This document shows, in pieces, positions 36,962 to 48,163 of a stretch of 64,000 nt of DNA (position 1 is the first letter of the stretch; every line of letters starts with the position of its first letter). Where the stretch lies: NCBI GenBank assembly GCA_031841125.1, contig CM063113.1:59141211-59205210 (forward strand). Direction: 5' to 3'. This DNA comes from Acanthococcus lagerstroemiae. Its lineage: Eukaryota > Arthropoda > Insecta > Hemiptera > Eriococcidae. The notes below the pieces were generated by a model. That model made no database searches and was not told the origin of the DNA. It saw only the letters and a program-made list of their open reading frames with translations. The translations under genes and the position numbers were made by a program.

Positions 36962-39180
36962 TTTAATATTTTATTGTTGTACTGCCGCGAGGCATTCACA
37001 AATATTTTTAACAAATGAGTGAATAAGAGATCGAAAATGAGAGCCACAGTCCCCGAATTGGTTTTTAAATGTATGGGTTACAATGCAACTTTATAAAATA
37101 GGTTAGCTTAGCCTAATAAGCAAGATCCTGCGACTTGGACGCTTTAGCCGCCTCACGTCTTCGCGCGTGTCGAGTAACTGGATCGCTGAATACTTTAGGG
37201 TGGTTGTGAAGTCTGGTTTCGTTCACTGTACGAATTTTTATGTCGCGACGGAGCACTGAGTTCGGCCCTAACGAGGGTGCTTTCACGATTAATCGAAATA
37301 CTTTGTTCTGGATATGTTTGATAATCAGTCTATTCGACTACTTGACAGTTCCCCAGATTTAGTGTCCATAGGTCCAAACCGGTCTTAGAATTGATGAATA
37401 GATGAGCCGTTAGTTGGTGAGACTTGGAGTCGACCTATGCCCTAGGAGCCGATACAGCTTTCTTAACCTGATATTGAGTTCATCTATTTCTTTTTTTCCT
37501 CCTCTATGTGCACCTTATAATTGAGGACCTGACTTCCAAAATGCGCTCGGCCTAAAATTGCCGAAATTGAGATTGTAGCGCTATCTGGCGGGGAAGAAGA
37601 AAATACACATTCCAGCGTTCACTGCGAATTTCTATCTCTAATGGGAGGCAAGTTATACGTGTTCAAAGCACTGATACGACTATGACAGTAAATATGACCT
37701 TAGTTGCATTTTTTAAAAATTTCTCAACCTTCTGTGTTTTGGACTAAGGGCATTTTGGAAGTCAGCTTTTCAACTGAGCCGACGATCGAGGTGCATAATG
37801 AGATATTTTAGTGGGTATAAAGTTACAAGGGCATAGGCTAAGATTTATTTTGGATGGACGCTTGTGCCCGCGTACAAACTTGCTCGGTGGCTGATTGAAG
37901 GTTAGTTACCGCCGTATCATACGAGTCGTTAACCGACAAAATGGCAGTGTCGTCTGCGAACATACTTAGCTCTGTGATTGAATTCGCTGGAATGTCTGCC
38001 GTGTAGATTAGGTACAGTAGGGGACCAAGAGTCTTTGCGGGACCTCCGCTGAGATCGCTCATTGATTTGTTATAGCCTCGTTATACTGCACCTTGAAGCT
38101 TCGGTTGTGTAGGTACGACTTGAGGATTTCACATGCCTGGAAGAAGTTGACTGATTTTATGAAGAGGACCCCCTTGCCAGACTCGATCGAATGCTTTTCC
38201 CTCATCTAAAAATAGCGCAGCCCAGAATTTCCTTTCTTTTAACGCCCTTTCAGTGACTTGAGTGACGCGATGAATTTTGTCAATCATAGAGTGGCAGCTG
38301 CCGGAACTCGTACTGGTGGTCAGGTATAGCAAGCTTTTGATTCTCTTTAGTCTTCTCGGAAACAACTTGTCGAAGATTTTCATTGGTATCGGCAGTAGAG
38401 AGATTCGGTCGGTATGACGTAACTTCGCTTCATGGTTTAACGGTTTTTATGTGTATATTACTATAATTTTAGCTTGCTTCCATTGGTAAGGAACGTGCTG
38501 CAGGTGTAGAATGCCGTTATAAATATAGACGAGAAAAATAATAGCTCTTTTTGGTAACTCCTTAAGGATTTTGGCCGAAACAAGTACAACATAAAAGCGT
38601 TTGCCTCCTCTGCATCGCTGGACTAGAACCGCTTTATAGTGAATCTACCTTTATGACAAAGTTATCTAGCTTATTTGTGAGATATTTGATAAGATCGCGA
38701 ATATTCTTCAAAGTGATCGGAGAAGATTCGTCCGGCTTATGAGCCCCGGTTGTCACCGCGGGCTTCTAGTTGTGCTCCGAATGTGCCTTTCGGCTGGCTA
38801 CTGCTGCGTACGACTCCTTAGCAGCTGGCTCTGTGACGGAATTAACCGCCAAGGAGGTGGGGCACCTGCCAAATTCAATCGTTCGTGCATCTTGGCTTTC
38901 TGCACTCAGAGGTCAAATGATTCTACCCACACTTGACACATTTTGGGGATTTTGAAGAATAGTTTTTCGAATGGTCGATTGCGTGGCATATCTTGTATAG
39001 GGTGACATCCTTATTTTTGCAAGAGGGACCAATTTTCACTTCAGTGTAGAGGATATGCATAATATCATACACGTCGCTATTATGTTTCGGTCCGAGTTCG
39101 ACTCCGAATAAAGGAAGTACTAACGAGTAATAACCGTCAATTTTCTCTTTAATTTGCATACTCGTATTAGCAAATAGCAA
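36962..39180 (-). pseudogene. Decayed jockey-like non-LTR retrotransposon
   Basis: Reading 5' to 3' on the minus strand there are three parts. First, an ORF1 gag-like fragment (39180-38923) with YTEVKIGPSC, and ICHAIDHSKNY.SSKSPKCVKCG, a damaged zinc-knuckle region. Second, reverse transcriptase (38383-37838), with MKIFDKLFPRRLKR, FWAALFLDEGKAFDRVWQGG, and LGPLLYLIYTADIP followed by the catalytic box FADD. Third, the C-terminal part (about 37500-37130), with LRKLYRLLGHRS, WTYGH and NKVFRLIVKAPS. An AATAAA lies just before the 3' end. The endonuclease between gag and RT appears to be missing, and several stops and frameshifts break the frame, so it is inactive. A MITE splits it at 37529-37765. 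The element lies in the FN3-to-TM intron, same strand as the gene. Confidence 0.85.
37529..37765. mobile_element. MITE inserted in the jockey-like LINE
   Basis: The ends CTGACTTCCAAAATGC and GCATTTTGGAAGTCAG are perfect 16-bp inverted repeats; further in, the right side reads GGACTAAGGG, the same end vocabulary as the 6923-7434 element. Removing it rejoins two LINE pieces that belong together: KYLIMHLDRRLS on one side and HIEEEKKEIDELNIRL on the other. The site was therefore an uninterrupted RT tail before insertion. Length 237 bp, non-coding. Confidence 0.8.
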
Positions 39181-39380
39181 TACGCCTCATGGAATGACCG
39201 CAGTTTGATAGTTTAGATGCGATATCTTCAATCCTCGTCGAATAATGTAGATGACGAATAAATACTACAAAAGGCCTTTCATTCTTGAACTGATATGTAT
39301 GATATTGTAACGGTTTCACGTTTATCGGGGTGGGTAGGATGCCGAGGAAATGCAGCTATCAAAAGTGACACTTGTCAAAT

Positions 39381-39596
39381 CGTCGGTCTAGTGCAAAAAG
39401 GTTCCTCCTGCTTTTTGAGGGATTTTACGAAATTGGTATCACTAGAAAGGAAATTTTGCGCTTTGTCGATTGGTGTAGAAAGGTTCCTCGTAGAAAAAGT
39501 GTTCCAATCGACAGAGCGCAAAATTTCCTTTCCAGTGATACCAATTTTGTAAGATCCCTCAACAAGCAGGAGGAACCTTTTTGCACTAGACCGACG
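39381..39596. mobile_element. Palindromic MITE, CGTCGGTCTAGTGCAAAAAG ends
   Basis: The arms of about 95 bp run CGTCGGTCTAGTGCAAAAAG, GTTCCTCCTGCTTTTTGAGG, AATTGGTATCACTAGAAAGG and are mirrored at the right, with a short centre near GTAGAAAGGTTCCTCGTAG. The frames on both strands show the same peptide, as expected from a palindrome. No coding function. Confidence 0.8.
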
Positions 39597-39679
39597 AAAT
39601 GTCCCCTTCAATTGAACGACTGCAACCGTTCCCGCGCGGTCGATTTCACGGCAATCAGATTTCCCGCAAGCACTTTGCA

Positions 39680-39745
39680 CCCGCGTACAGTGTTTTGCCT
39701 ATTTGCACAGTTGGAGGAAAATGTCGAGTGTCGGTTTTGATTCTA
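39680..39745. mobile_element. Half copy of MITE family M1
   Basis: CGTACAGTGTTTTGCCTATT, TGCACAGTTG and GTCGGTTTTGATTCT match only the right arm of the 35940 element. The opposite arm is absent. Confidence 0.65.
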
Positions 39746-40559
39746 ACTTCTTCATATTGATGAATGTATTTTCCTAGAAAAAAACTTCCAAAAGCCCTTA
39801 TTTGTAAACTTGCGGTCCGGCCACTAATACCATTACATATGTAATAATTGATTTGTTATCAACTCCTCTCCGCCCCACCTTCCAAAATAACTCGCTCAGT
39901 GTATATCTGCAATAGAAAATAAACTACAGAAAACTGGAAGGAGAAGTCTCAAAATCAGATAATGAGGTCCCCAATGGTCTACTTGATGTCCCCCAGTTTT
40001 ATTTGTAGCGAGGTCGGGTTGGCTACGCGATCGTGTCGTCACACCATCAATCAGGGTGTGTACGAGTGCTGAAAAGTCCTTCAAGTCCTGGAAATCCTAA
40101 ATTTTGAAAGTAGGTCCTAAAAGTGCTGAAATTTAAAAATAAATAATTCAAAAGTCCTTCTCAAAAATAAATTTTTTTCGATTCCTACAATTAGTCATTA
40201 AAAAGTCTAGCGCAGGATCTATATTCACAAGGAGGGGGAATTGGGGCGAAAAAAGGAGGGGTAAAGGGGATGAAACAGTTGGAAATAAATAAAATAAAAA
40301 AAGATTTGTACACTTGGGGAAAAAATGGAAAATAATACTACGTAAGCGCTCATGCCACTAGTCGGGCAGCATATATTCTTTCATGCCTTCTCCAGAATTC
40401 CGTAACATCTCCCTCCCCCGCCACTTTCCCAAACAACCATTACTCAAAAGATATAATTCGAGGCTGTGACAAAAAAAAATTGATTTTTTTGTCTGTGTGT
40501 GGGGGGGGGGGTCACATCATGTAGAGCCTATTTGGCTAGTGACGTGGGGGCTGTATGGA
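39746..40559. other. Non-coding stretch
   Basis: No gene recognised. 40060-40165 carries AAAAGTCCTTCAAGTCCTGG and GGTCCTAAAAGTGCTGAAAT wording reminiscent of the GGAAAAGTCAGGGAA repeats. A G-run lies at about 40500-40510. Confidence 0.4.
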
Positions 40560-40960
40560 TTACATTTTGGAGTAGAGGTTCATGGCTTTTACGAATGAAA
40601 TGAGTTTAAGGTTTTAGGTGTGATTGTCGAAGACCAGGGATTTCAGTGTGGAATTTGGGATACTCGAGTTCCGCTGAGATTGGAATTTTGGGCATTGGGT
40701 AATTACATGTTTAATGGAGACAGGGGTATTACATGCATAGCTGGTTGGTTTGAGTAGTTTGTTCAGGGAGCGGAGTGTCCAGTTCTTAGTCAGAAAAGTA
40801 TCACTTCGTCTTTTCTGGACTTTCGGTAGAATGTTTTCGAGGAGTGAACTGATGGATTTTAGTTTGTTAGTTGGTGGGACTAAGGGACTTGATCCCAGTG
40901 TCGTTGGAAGGTTAATTTCGTCGGATAAAACACTTGTTGAACGAAATAAATGCATCAAAT
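40560..40960 (-). pseudogene. RNase-H-type LINE, C-terminal fragment
   Basis: The minus strand is open for 114 codons and ends in the layout typical of the C-terminus of I/R1/LOA-like retrotransposon polyproteins: NWTLRSLNKLL, ACNTPVSIKHVITQCPKFQS with spaced Cys-His-Cys, then STLKSLVFDN. After one stop the pattern continues as LISFVKAMNLYSKM, matching the usual final helix. No RT or catalytic RNase H part is nearby, so it is a truncated relic, separate from the 36962-39180 element. Confidence 0.65.
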
Positions 40961-43369
40961 TACTAATCGTTACTGCATTTATGCAATGGACAGAGCTGAG
41001 AGGAGGAGGCGGCGGATAAACCTTCCCTAAACAATTATTCAGGTGAATTTGAATGGAATTCTAAGATGCTCCATATTTTCCATACTCCCTTTTGAGAGCT
41101 CAAATTTATCTTTTTATAGAACAATTAAGTTAGGACTTCAAGTCACAAACTTCTAGGGGAGGAGAAATTCATTTAACGAAAATACAATACTGGCTGTCTA
41201 CCAAGTACAAATTTGTGAAATTCATGACCTTTCCATAACTTTTTTCATGGGCTCACAATACTCATCTGAGGGGTCTTAAATTGCAAAAACAAAAACTAAT
41301 TTTGACATTTCAGCGATACTCATTCAACTCGTGCATCTGATATTGTCTGATAGTCGTGGTAATAGAAACAAATTTTCGAGTACATTAATTATCAACTTTC
41401 ACTACAAGCTGCTAGCGATTATCGATAATCACTAAATAATGTACACAATACCTAGTTAATGTTCGTCAAAATATTTAAATTATCAACTTTAACTACCTGT
41501 CGTAGGTATTATCGATAATGACTAGTGATTATCGATAGTATCTAGTTATCGAGTTTCACGGTAACATATATAACAAGATCGAACGGAAAACTAGATTATC
41601 GAGGGTGTCGACGTATTTCGAATATCGGATCACTGCCCAGCTGGACAATAAGGTTATGAAACGAGGACTGAAGAAGAGCGAGAGAGAAATAGAGAAAAGA
41701 GGCGGCGGTCTAAGGGATGCTCACGTGTGCATGGAAAGTTTGGCCAGGCAAAACATTCGTATGTAGCATAATACAACAAAAAACTGATGTACAAAAAAGT
41801 TGGTAATGTTAAAAAGTCAATCATGGTGGAGAGCACAGAACATTTTTCAAATTTATAGACACCCTGGAGAAACATTTTTCGGTGCTTAAGCAAATCCTTT
41901 CCTTGTTTGCAGTATGAATGCATCCCTAGCTGGGTAGAAATAAGACAAGCCTAGAGAAAATGCAAGTTTCCGCCTCTACTTGGAAGCTTCTTCCTCTGCT
42001 CGCTTCATGGCTCTCAATCCCTGAAGGTGAACTGGCTGCCGTCTGATTTATCATGTTTGCTTTCTGATGGACGTAAATAACGAAGATTTTATTGGAGCTA
42101 TATAACTTAGAGAAGCGAGGTCGGCCACGACCGTCTTTACAAAATTTTATTCGCTCGTGGCTTTTTACGAGAGAGTCGTGTCGCGAGAGAAGACCATCCG
42201 CAATGATGCAGCGCTGTATAAATACTAAAGCGTATAAATATATGGACGCGTCCCACGGGACAGACGAACTACAACATCAGAAATTACTTGAAGACGAGGT
42301 GCTTTATCCGGGGAGGGGGGGGATGTATCGAATGATACGAGATAATTATTCAAATTCAAAAATATTCGCCGAGGCGCGCGCCCAAAGAGAAAGCGTACCT
42401 TTTTTTGCGGGGAACAAGGCGACGATGAGGGCACGCTGTTAATTTGGGAAACTTTTAAAACAGATCGCTTTTATCTCGAAAATTACGACATTTTTATGCA
42501 TCATGTTTGCCTGGGCTCGTGCGAGGGAGGCACGCTAATGCAATGAATTTTCATTTTTCAGTCTTCCGCGACATGAATTTAACAGAATCTGTCTGAAGGT
42601 TGTAAACGAATTTTTTCCTCTCCTTTGTGACCTACATCGTTGAGATTTTTTATTTTTTTGCATCCGCTTTGTCGCCGAAATTTCCGATCATTTGACGGAA
42701 CCTTTTCACTGTCAAGGAGCTAAGATGGAAAGTATTCTAAGAATGTGCGTGCTTGATGAATCAACCTGAACAAGAATTTGCGAAAAGTGTTTCTGAGAAA
42801 AAAATAACAAATAAATAAAAATAAAATATTTCGAAGAATGCGGCTGTGAAGAAAAACAAATGCCTTTATCCCTTGCCGAAAACTGTTATTGTCACGCTCG
42901 TGGTGTAACTTGACACGTTTGATGGGACGAAACATTGCAAAGTATTTTCAAAATATGTCTACTTCGTGGGTTAGCGTGTTATTGGCGCATGTTTCAGGTT
43001 GTTTCTCTTTTCTTTCATGTTTTAAATTCCTATAACTCGAGGTTCAAAGTCTTAAGCTCATCTGTGATTTGACCGTAAAAAACTTGAACTTTTGATCTCC
43101 TGCGCTTAAATTCAATACCGGATAACATGTATTGCGGTTTTAGAACTTAGAAACGCAAGAAAATTGTGGAAAGTAGATAAATGTAGGTATCTCCGTTCCC
43201 CAAGAGGACGACAATATACAGTAGGAAACGAAACTTGTGAGCTATGTAAAAGTGCCATAAAAGAGACATGAAAAGGAATGAAGACGTACAGTGCTACCTG
43301 GAAGCTAAGGACTCCTTAGGGCTCAGTAGAACTCTAACAGGTGTCATCCAGTTCTGTGATTATTCATTT
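40961..43369. other. Non-coding stretch with ATTATCGATAATC repeats
   Basis: No gene recognised. 41400-41565 repeats GATTATCGATAATCACTA, ATTATCGATAATGACTAGTG and GTGATTATCGATAGTATCTA. A plus-strand frame at 42092-42442 (116 codons) has no recognisable domain or splice support and is probably chance. Confidence 0.45.
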
Positions 43370-44576
43370 AGGCTCGTTAGATTTCGCTGAGACCTGTTCT
43401 GACTTGTCTAGGACTCATAAAATACTCTTTTAAGACTCGTTAAGCTTCATTAAAGTGTAATAAAACACAGTCGACCCTTTGGAAACTCATTCTGACTCTT
43501 CACCTTCTCTAAATATCCAAAAATATAAAACATTCGCCAGAAATATTTTCAACTCAGTTCAAGACTTATTCAGAGAGTCAGACTCAGGTTTTATTATGAC
43601 TCGTTCAGACTCTCTTGAACTCGTTATGACTGTTTCGAACTTCGAAGATTGATTCTGACTTGATTAAATTCATTTAGCTTTCCCTCAGGACTTCTTTTAA
43701 TTAATTCAAACTTAAGAAAATCATTCAGATTCTTTACGTCAGTTGAAACTCATTCAGACTTGTATTTAGGACGCATCCTTGATTCAAACTCATTTAGTCT
43801 TTCTTTTAGGGATTTCTCAGGACTCGGTTTGATTGATTCAGATTTATTTAGGATTTATCCGGATGCGTCCAGGCTCTCAAATTTTTTATGAATTATGTAG
43901 ACCTCTTAAACTGATTCTGACTTTATTAAAACTAATCTATTCTTTCTTTTAGAACTCTCAAGAACTATTTTTGTCTCAATTCAAACAGTTTCGAGATTCG
44001 TTCAGATTCATTAAGACTCATTCAAACTTTTCAGGCTGATCTAGACTTTATTAAGACTCGTTCAGGCTCTCTCAAACTTTATATGGCTTATTCGGACTTC
44101 AAGATTGATTCTAACTGGATAAAGGTTCATTAAATAGCTTAGGCCTCCCTAGAACTCCTTGTGACGCATTGAGACTGTTCTTGGATTCATTCAAACTCTG
44201 TTATGATTCGGTGAGACTTGTTCGTACTTTGTTAAAAATCCCTTGGCACTTCTTAAAACTCACGAGACTGATTTGAAACTCATTCGGATTTTGTTAGAAC
44301 TATTTAATACAATGACCTGACTCCTTGAGACACGTTGAAACTAATTACCATCAGACTCACTCAGTCTTCGTTAATGCTCTTTATAAAGCAAGTACAGTAC
44401 TTTTTAAAGCTCCGTGTATGTTAAGCTCATCCAGACTTGTGCACTCATTCAGACTCTTCAGTATAGCTCGGACATAATCAGCTATATCCAGACTTGTTAG
44501 GAATCATTCAGATTCGTGAACAGCAAAACTCTTCCGTGATGAGCAAAAATCATTTGACTGCAATTTTTGTCGATAT

Positions 44577-44650
44577 GTCACAATATTTTGCCTATTTGCG
44601 CCATGGAATAATATGGCAAGTATCGGTTTAATTCTAAACTCTTCAATCAT
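44577..44650. mobile_element. Half copy of MITE family M1
   Basis: ATATTTTGCCTATTTGCGCC, ATGGCAAGTATCGGTT and ATTCTAAACTCTTCA match the right arm of 35940-36174, diverged, with no left arm. Confidence 0.6.
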
Positions 44651-45449
44651 GAAAAAGCCCTTTCCGAAATTTCAGAGACACGATTTACGAGATTATTTGC
44701 TCTTTAACTCATTTTTCAGAGATGAGAATTTTTTTTGCTTGTCAACCCAAATTTTTAAATCTTGTACCCTCCTAAAAATAAAGAACCACTGACGCCATTG
44801 ATAATGTACGTCATTATGACTCTTGAAGAATCATTAGTTTTTGCTATGACTTATCCGCTTATGCTGTGACTCATTAAGATAGTGTTAGGACTCATTTGTG
44901 CTCTGTTGGAAATCTGTTCCAGGGTAATCAAGACTCCTCAAATCCATTTAGACTCTGTTAAGACTTCTTTAGTTATTATAAGGATTATACAGATTCAGTA
45001 GAGACGCAGAACTTAAAACCTTTCTGTATTCAAACATGGTACAAACATGGGCGCCCCTACCGCAGTCTTTCGTGATCGAATACCGCGTACCGACTCCCAC
45101 AGAACTTGTTGAGACATGTTCATCTTTTCAAATTCACTTAGACACTTGTACAACTCATTCAGCCTGTTTTAAAACTCATCTTCACTCTGTTGAGATTCTT
45201 TTAATACCTATTAAGTCTTAATAAGACTGTCAAAGTCATTAGAATACCCATTTTAAGGTTATGCTTAGGCTGTATCAGATTATAATAGATTCAGACTACG
45301 TTTGGACCCTCGTAGAACTCATTCATACATGATCCTTTTAAGACTCATTTAGTATCTGTTGAGACCCATTCAATCTTAATTTTATATTAATTATAGAGGC
45401 AAATTACCTACTCCAAAAATCAGTTTATTAATTTATTGACACAAACAAC

Positions 45450-45477
45450 GTTTCGACACTCACTATGTCATCATCAG
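45450..45477 (-). ncRNA. Hammerhead-ribozyme-like core (left arm)
   Basis: The inverted partner of the right-arm motif: CTGATGA (45477-45471), T, GACA, loop TAGTGAG, TGTC, GAAAC. Loop size differs by two bases from the other arm, while the boxes and stem are identical. Confidence 0.35.
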
Positions 45478-45505
45478 GTAACACAAATACGTACCTTTGT
45501 GTTAC

Positions 45506-45531
45506 CTGATGATGACAGTGAGTGTCGAAAC
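45506..45531 (+). ncRNA. Hammerhead-ribozyme-like core (right arm)
   Basis: CTGATGA (45506-45512), one extra T, GACA, loop GTGAG, TGTC, then GAAAC. The conserved boxes and a stem II are in hammerhead order. The extra base before stem II and only weak possible stems I and III argue against calling it active. Hammerheads are known in Penelope-like and other retroelements. Confidence 0.35.
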
Positions 45532-45792
45532 GTTGTTTGTGTCAATAAATAAATAAATTGATTTTTGGAGTAATTTGCCTCTATAATTAATACAAATGAG
45601 TGATCTCCTCTGCTTTACCAGTATTACCAGTACATTCAATCTTATTCTCTCTACATTGAGACTTTGATTTACTAGACTCATTTACATTCCTTTGAGTTCT
45701 ATTTTGATTTTGTTAAGACTTGTTCATACTGTGTTTTCAGTCCCGCTCAGAATCTTACAGTTATTTGGACTGTACTTAAACCCCTTCAGAAT

Positions 45793-47470
45793 CATTGACA
45801 TGACTCATTTAGTCATCGTTAAAAACCTCGATAGCTGCTCATAGGAACTCAGTCCTTGACTTCTGATCAATTCTTTAGGGGCTAAAGAGCTGATGTTTAG
45901 CACACAGTGAGAAACAGACTTATGCATTGAGTGTATCGTCTCTTGACGACCATATTCGACACAGAGAGGAAGATAGCTGTAAAGATCTTATCTCTTTGAT
46001 CGTATATTCTAGTTTTACGTTCAATTATTTTTTTCCCCGTGAGAAGAGGCTGCGAAGACCCAGATTTTTCATTGTAGGAAGAAGATGTGTATTTGAATTC
46101 TATTAGGTCTACCCTACAGACATGGTAAAAAATTTTAAGGGTGTGGAAATTAGGGGATTAGATTCTTCCAGCCCACTGAAGTCTTAACACCGCTGAAATG
46201 AGTTGCGATAATGTTTTGAATGCAATTTCAAACCGGAAATGTTTTCTTGATTATTTCAGTTCAGAAGTTTCCCCAACAGTAAATTAGATTTACTCGCTGA
46301 AATCCAAATCGGTACAATAAGTTTTCACGAACCCTCTACGTCAAGTCGAAGAAGCTTACTAGCGAAAATATTATGTTAGATCTAACCTCAAACAGATGTT
46401 ACAATTGTAAACGAATTTATACACCGGAAAAAAGTTCTGATTGTTCGAAAATTCTTCTTAATACTGCATAAAATCAAATACTATTCGAAATTATGTATAA
46501 AAAGTTTTCGAGTTCATAAAAAAATGGCGAACCAATTCGGTTTGGAAGAAGGATATTTCGAATCTTTCGCAAAAGTTAGAGCATAATTTGTTTATAAATT
46601 TTTTACGTTATACTTCTTTTTTTTTTTCTCGCAGCAGCAGTAGCATCAGTTTTCCTATTTTTTCCTTTTATCGACTTGGAAAAATTTTCGCAAGTACAAA
46701 AAATAAATCAGTTTACTCGCCGAAGAAAAATATTCTACGCGCCGTATAATTTATATCTGGTTGAGTTTACTCAACACTTTTGAAAGGTCGATTTAAAAGT
46801 ATAGTTAACTTCTTATAATGAAATTTCTTTATTCAGAAAGCGGAAGTAGAAATCGCACTTCCCTTGCAGTTTTATCTTCTTTCTAAATTAGTTCTTCATG
46901 ACTAATAGCAACCATAATTTGCTCGTGAAATGATGATGGTAAAGTTTTTAATTGTATTTCGAAAAATCAGACTTTTGGGATATTTAATATTTTAACTTAT
47001 TATGCTGTATTACCAGTCGATGGATTTTATTTTCGTTCTTCAGTAGAGTCACGAACGTCCATCTAAGAGATATTCTCGCAAGTGGAAATTGCTGCTCCTA
47101 TACTTGTATTCTGTTGTTGTAATTTCCAGATCCTATTATTTGTATGTCAAAGGTACGTAACATTAACGAACCTCGGTTATTAATCAGCTGGCCAGTGTAC
47201 TCTGGACAGAGTTTTATCATATCCTAGAAGCGAAGCCCAATGAAAAAGATTGCATTTCTCGAGACATATTTAGTTGTGTTGAGTCACAAAATCAGTATTG
47301 TAGGCAGATAGTGTCACAGACAAAGAAACGAATAAACAGAATAGTAAGTTATTCAATCAGACAATCATCTCGCCAGACCAGACAGTTAGCCAGCTTGCCG
47401 AAGACTGATAGACAGGCTAGCTGTCGGACTGATAGTTATAAAGGACAAGTAAACTGTTAGACAAATAATT
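45793..47470. other. Non-coding stretch
   Basis: No gene recognised. Just before the M1 MITE, 47340-47460 repeats GACAGTTAG/GACAGGCTAG-type words. Confidence 0.45.
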
Positions 47471-47682
47471 GAAGAGTAAAGAATCAAAACTCGCGTTTGT
47501 CATTTTACAGGGTGCAAATAGGCAAAATACTGTACACGGGTACAGGAATATCTTTGCTGCGCATTATACATATCGCACATTCACAGGCGCAGCAAAGATA
47601 TTCCTGCACCCATGTACAGTATTTTGCCTATTTGCACTGTTGAAGTAAAATGACAAATGTGAGTTTTGATTCTTTACCCTTC
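47471..47682. mobile_element. MITE family M1, full copy 2
   Basis: GAAGAGTAAAGAATCAAAAC at the left, TTTTGATTCTTTACCCTTC at the right, and matching interior arms (AAATAGGCAAAATACTGTAC, AATATCTTTGCTGCGC). It is shorter than copy 1 because of a deletion at the left arm near the centre. AATT flanks both ends. Confidence 0.85.
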
Positions 47683-47860
47683 AATTGACTGACAGACTTT
47701 TATACTCTTCGCAAAAAATGCAGAGTCATGATCTGGTGACCTCCAATCCAAGCTGCATTCTGCTGGATTCCTCAGTTACCATTAATGAACTTACTTTTCC
47801 AAACTATCCTCAATAAATGGGTCCCTCTTTTCAACTATGGTTAAAGTGTTTTCTGCTTAC

Positions 47861-48163
47861 CTGTGTATTTAGCAGCGCCTTTAAACGAACTAGTCTCCAG
47901 GTAAACAGGATCCGAAAGACCTTTGGCGTTCACAGCGTGCAGCTTCACTTTGTATGACATGGCCGAGTCCACTCCGTGAACATAAAAAAGCGGTGGTCGA
48001 CCGTTAACGCTGACGTTGAATTTCGATTCCTGGCTCGGCAGCTCTAGCAGCTCCATGAGGAAATGCTGCGGTAAACCTCCATTGAAGTTCTCCATACACT
48101 GAACTTGCAGAGAGTCTTCGGTTTGATTCGTTATTGAGCAATTAATCAGGGGTAGAGGACGTC
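47861..48163 (-). CDS. Sidestep-family protein, FN3-domain exon
   Basis: An internal exon of about 101 residues coding the membrane-proximal fibronectin type III-like domain. The visible landmarks are PLINCSITNQTEDSLQVQC, then GGLPQHFLMELLEL and later YKVKLHAVNAKGLSDP. The NCS-NQT-SL-V-C plus GGLPQ-F and AVNAKG-SDP signature is what I know from Sidestep proteins, where it directly follows the last Ig domain. The acceptor is ATTTTCAG/GA and the donor CACAG/GTAAGC. Phase 1 at each end matches both the Ig exon upstream and the transmembrane exon downstream. NQT and NVS are potential N-glycosylation sites. The downstream intron is 12.4 kb and contains the jockey-like LINE, a foldback element, MITEs and the 43-46 kb degenerate array. 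There are no stops or frameshifts. Confidence 0.88.

Larger units (their letters stand above)
45385..45592. mobile_element. Palindromic MITE with hammerhead-like cores
   Basis: The ends TATTAATTATAGAGGCAAAT and ATTTGCCTCTATAATTAATA are perfect inverted repeats, followed by CTCCAAAAATCA arms, AATAAATA runs and ACAAACAACGTTTCGACACT, mirrored at the right. Each arm contains CTGATGA, a GACA..TGTC stem and GAAAC, the order of a hammerhead ribozyme core. The element sits in the degenerate array; no coding. Confidence 0.8.
43370..45780. repeat. Long degenerate tandem array, ACTCATTCAGACTCGTTAAG-like
   Basis: For about 2.4 kb, words such as GACTCATTCAGACT, GTTAAGACTCATTC and ATTCAGACTCTTTA recur every 15-25 bp with heavy drift. 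It is broken by a half MITE (about 44577-44650) and a palindromic MITE (45385-45592). No protein frame. A similar, oppositely oriented vocabulary (GAGTCT, GAGTTTTCGAG) surrounds the SINE at 61130-61740. Confidence 0.65.

Noticed and set aside
39295..39740. Overlapping frames on both strands with the same peptide
   Set aside because: They read the two arms of a palindromic MITE.
42092..42442. 116-codon plus-strand open frame beginning MELYNLEKRGRPRPS
   Set aside because: No recognisable domain, no splice context, and partly open frames on the opposite strand; a chance frame in a GC-richer patch is simpler.
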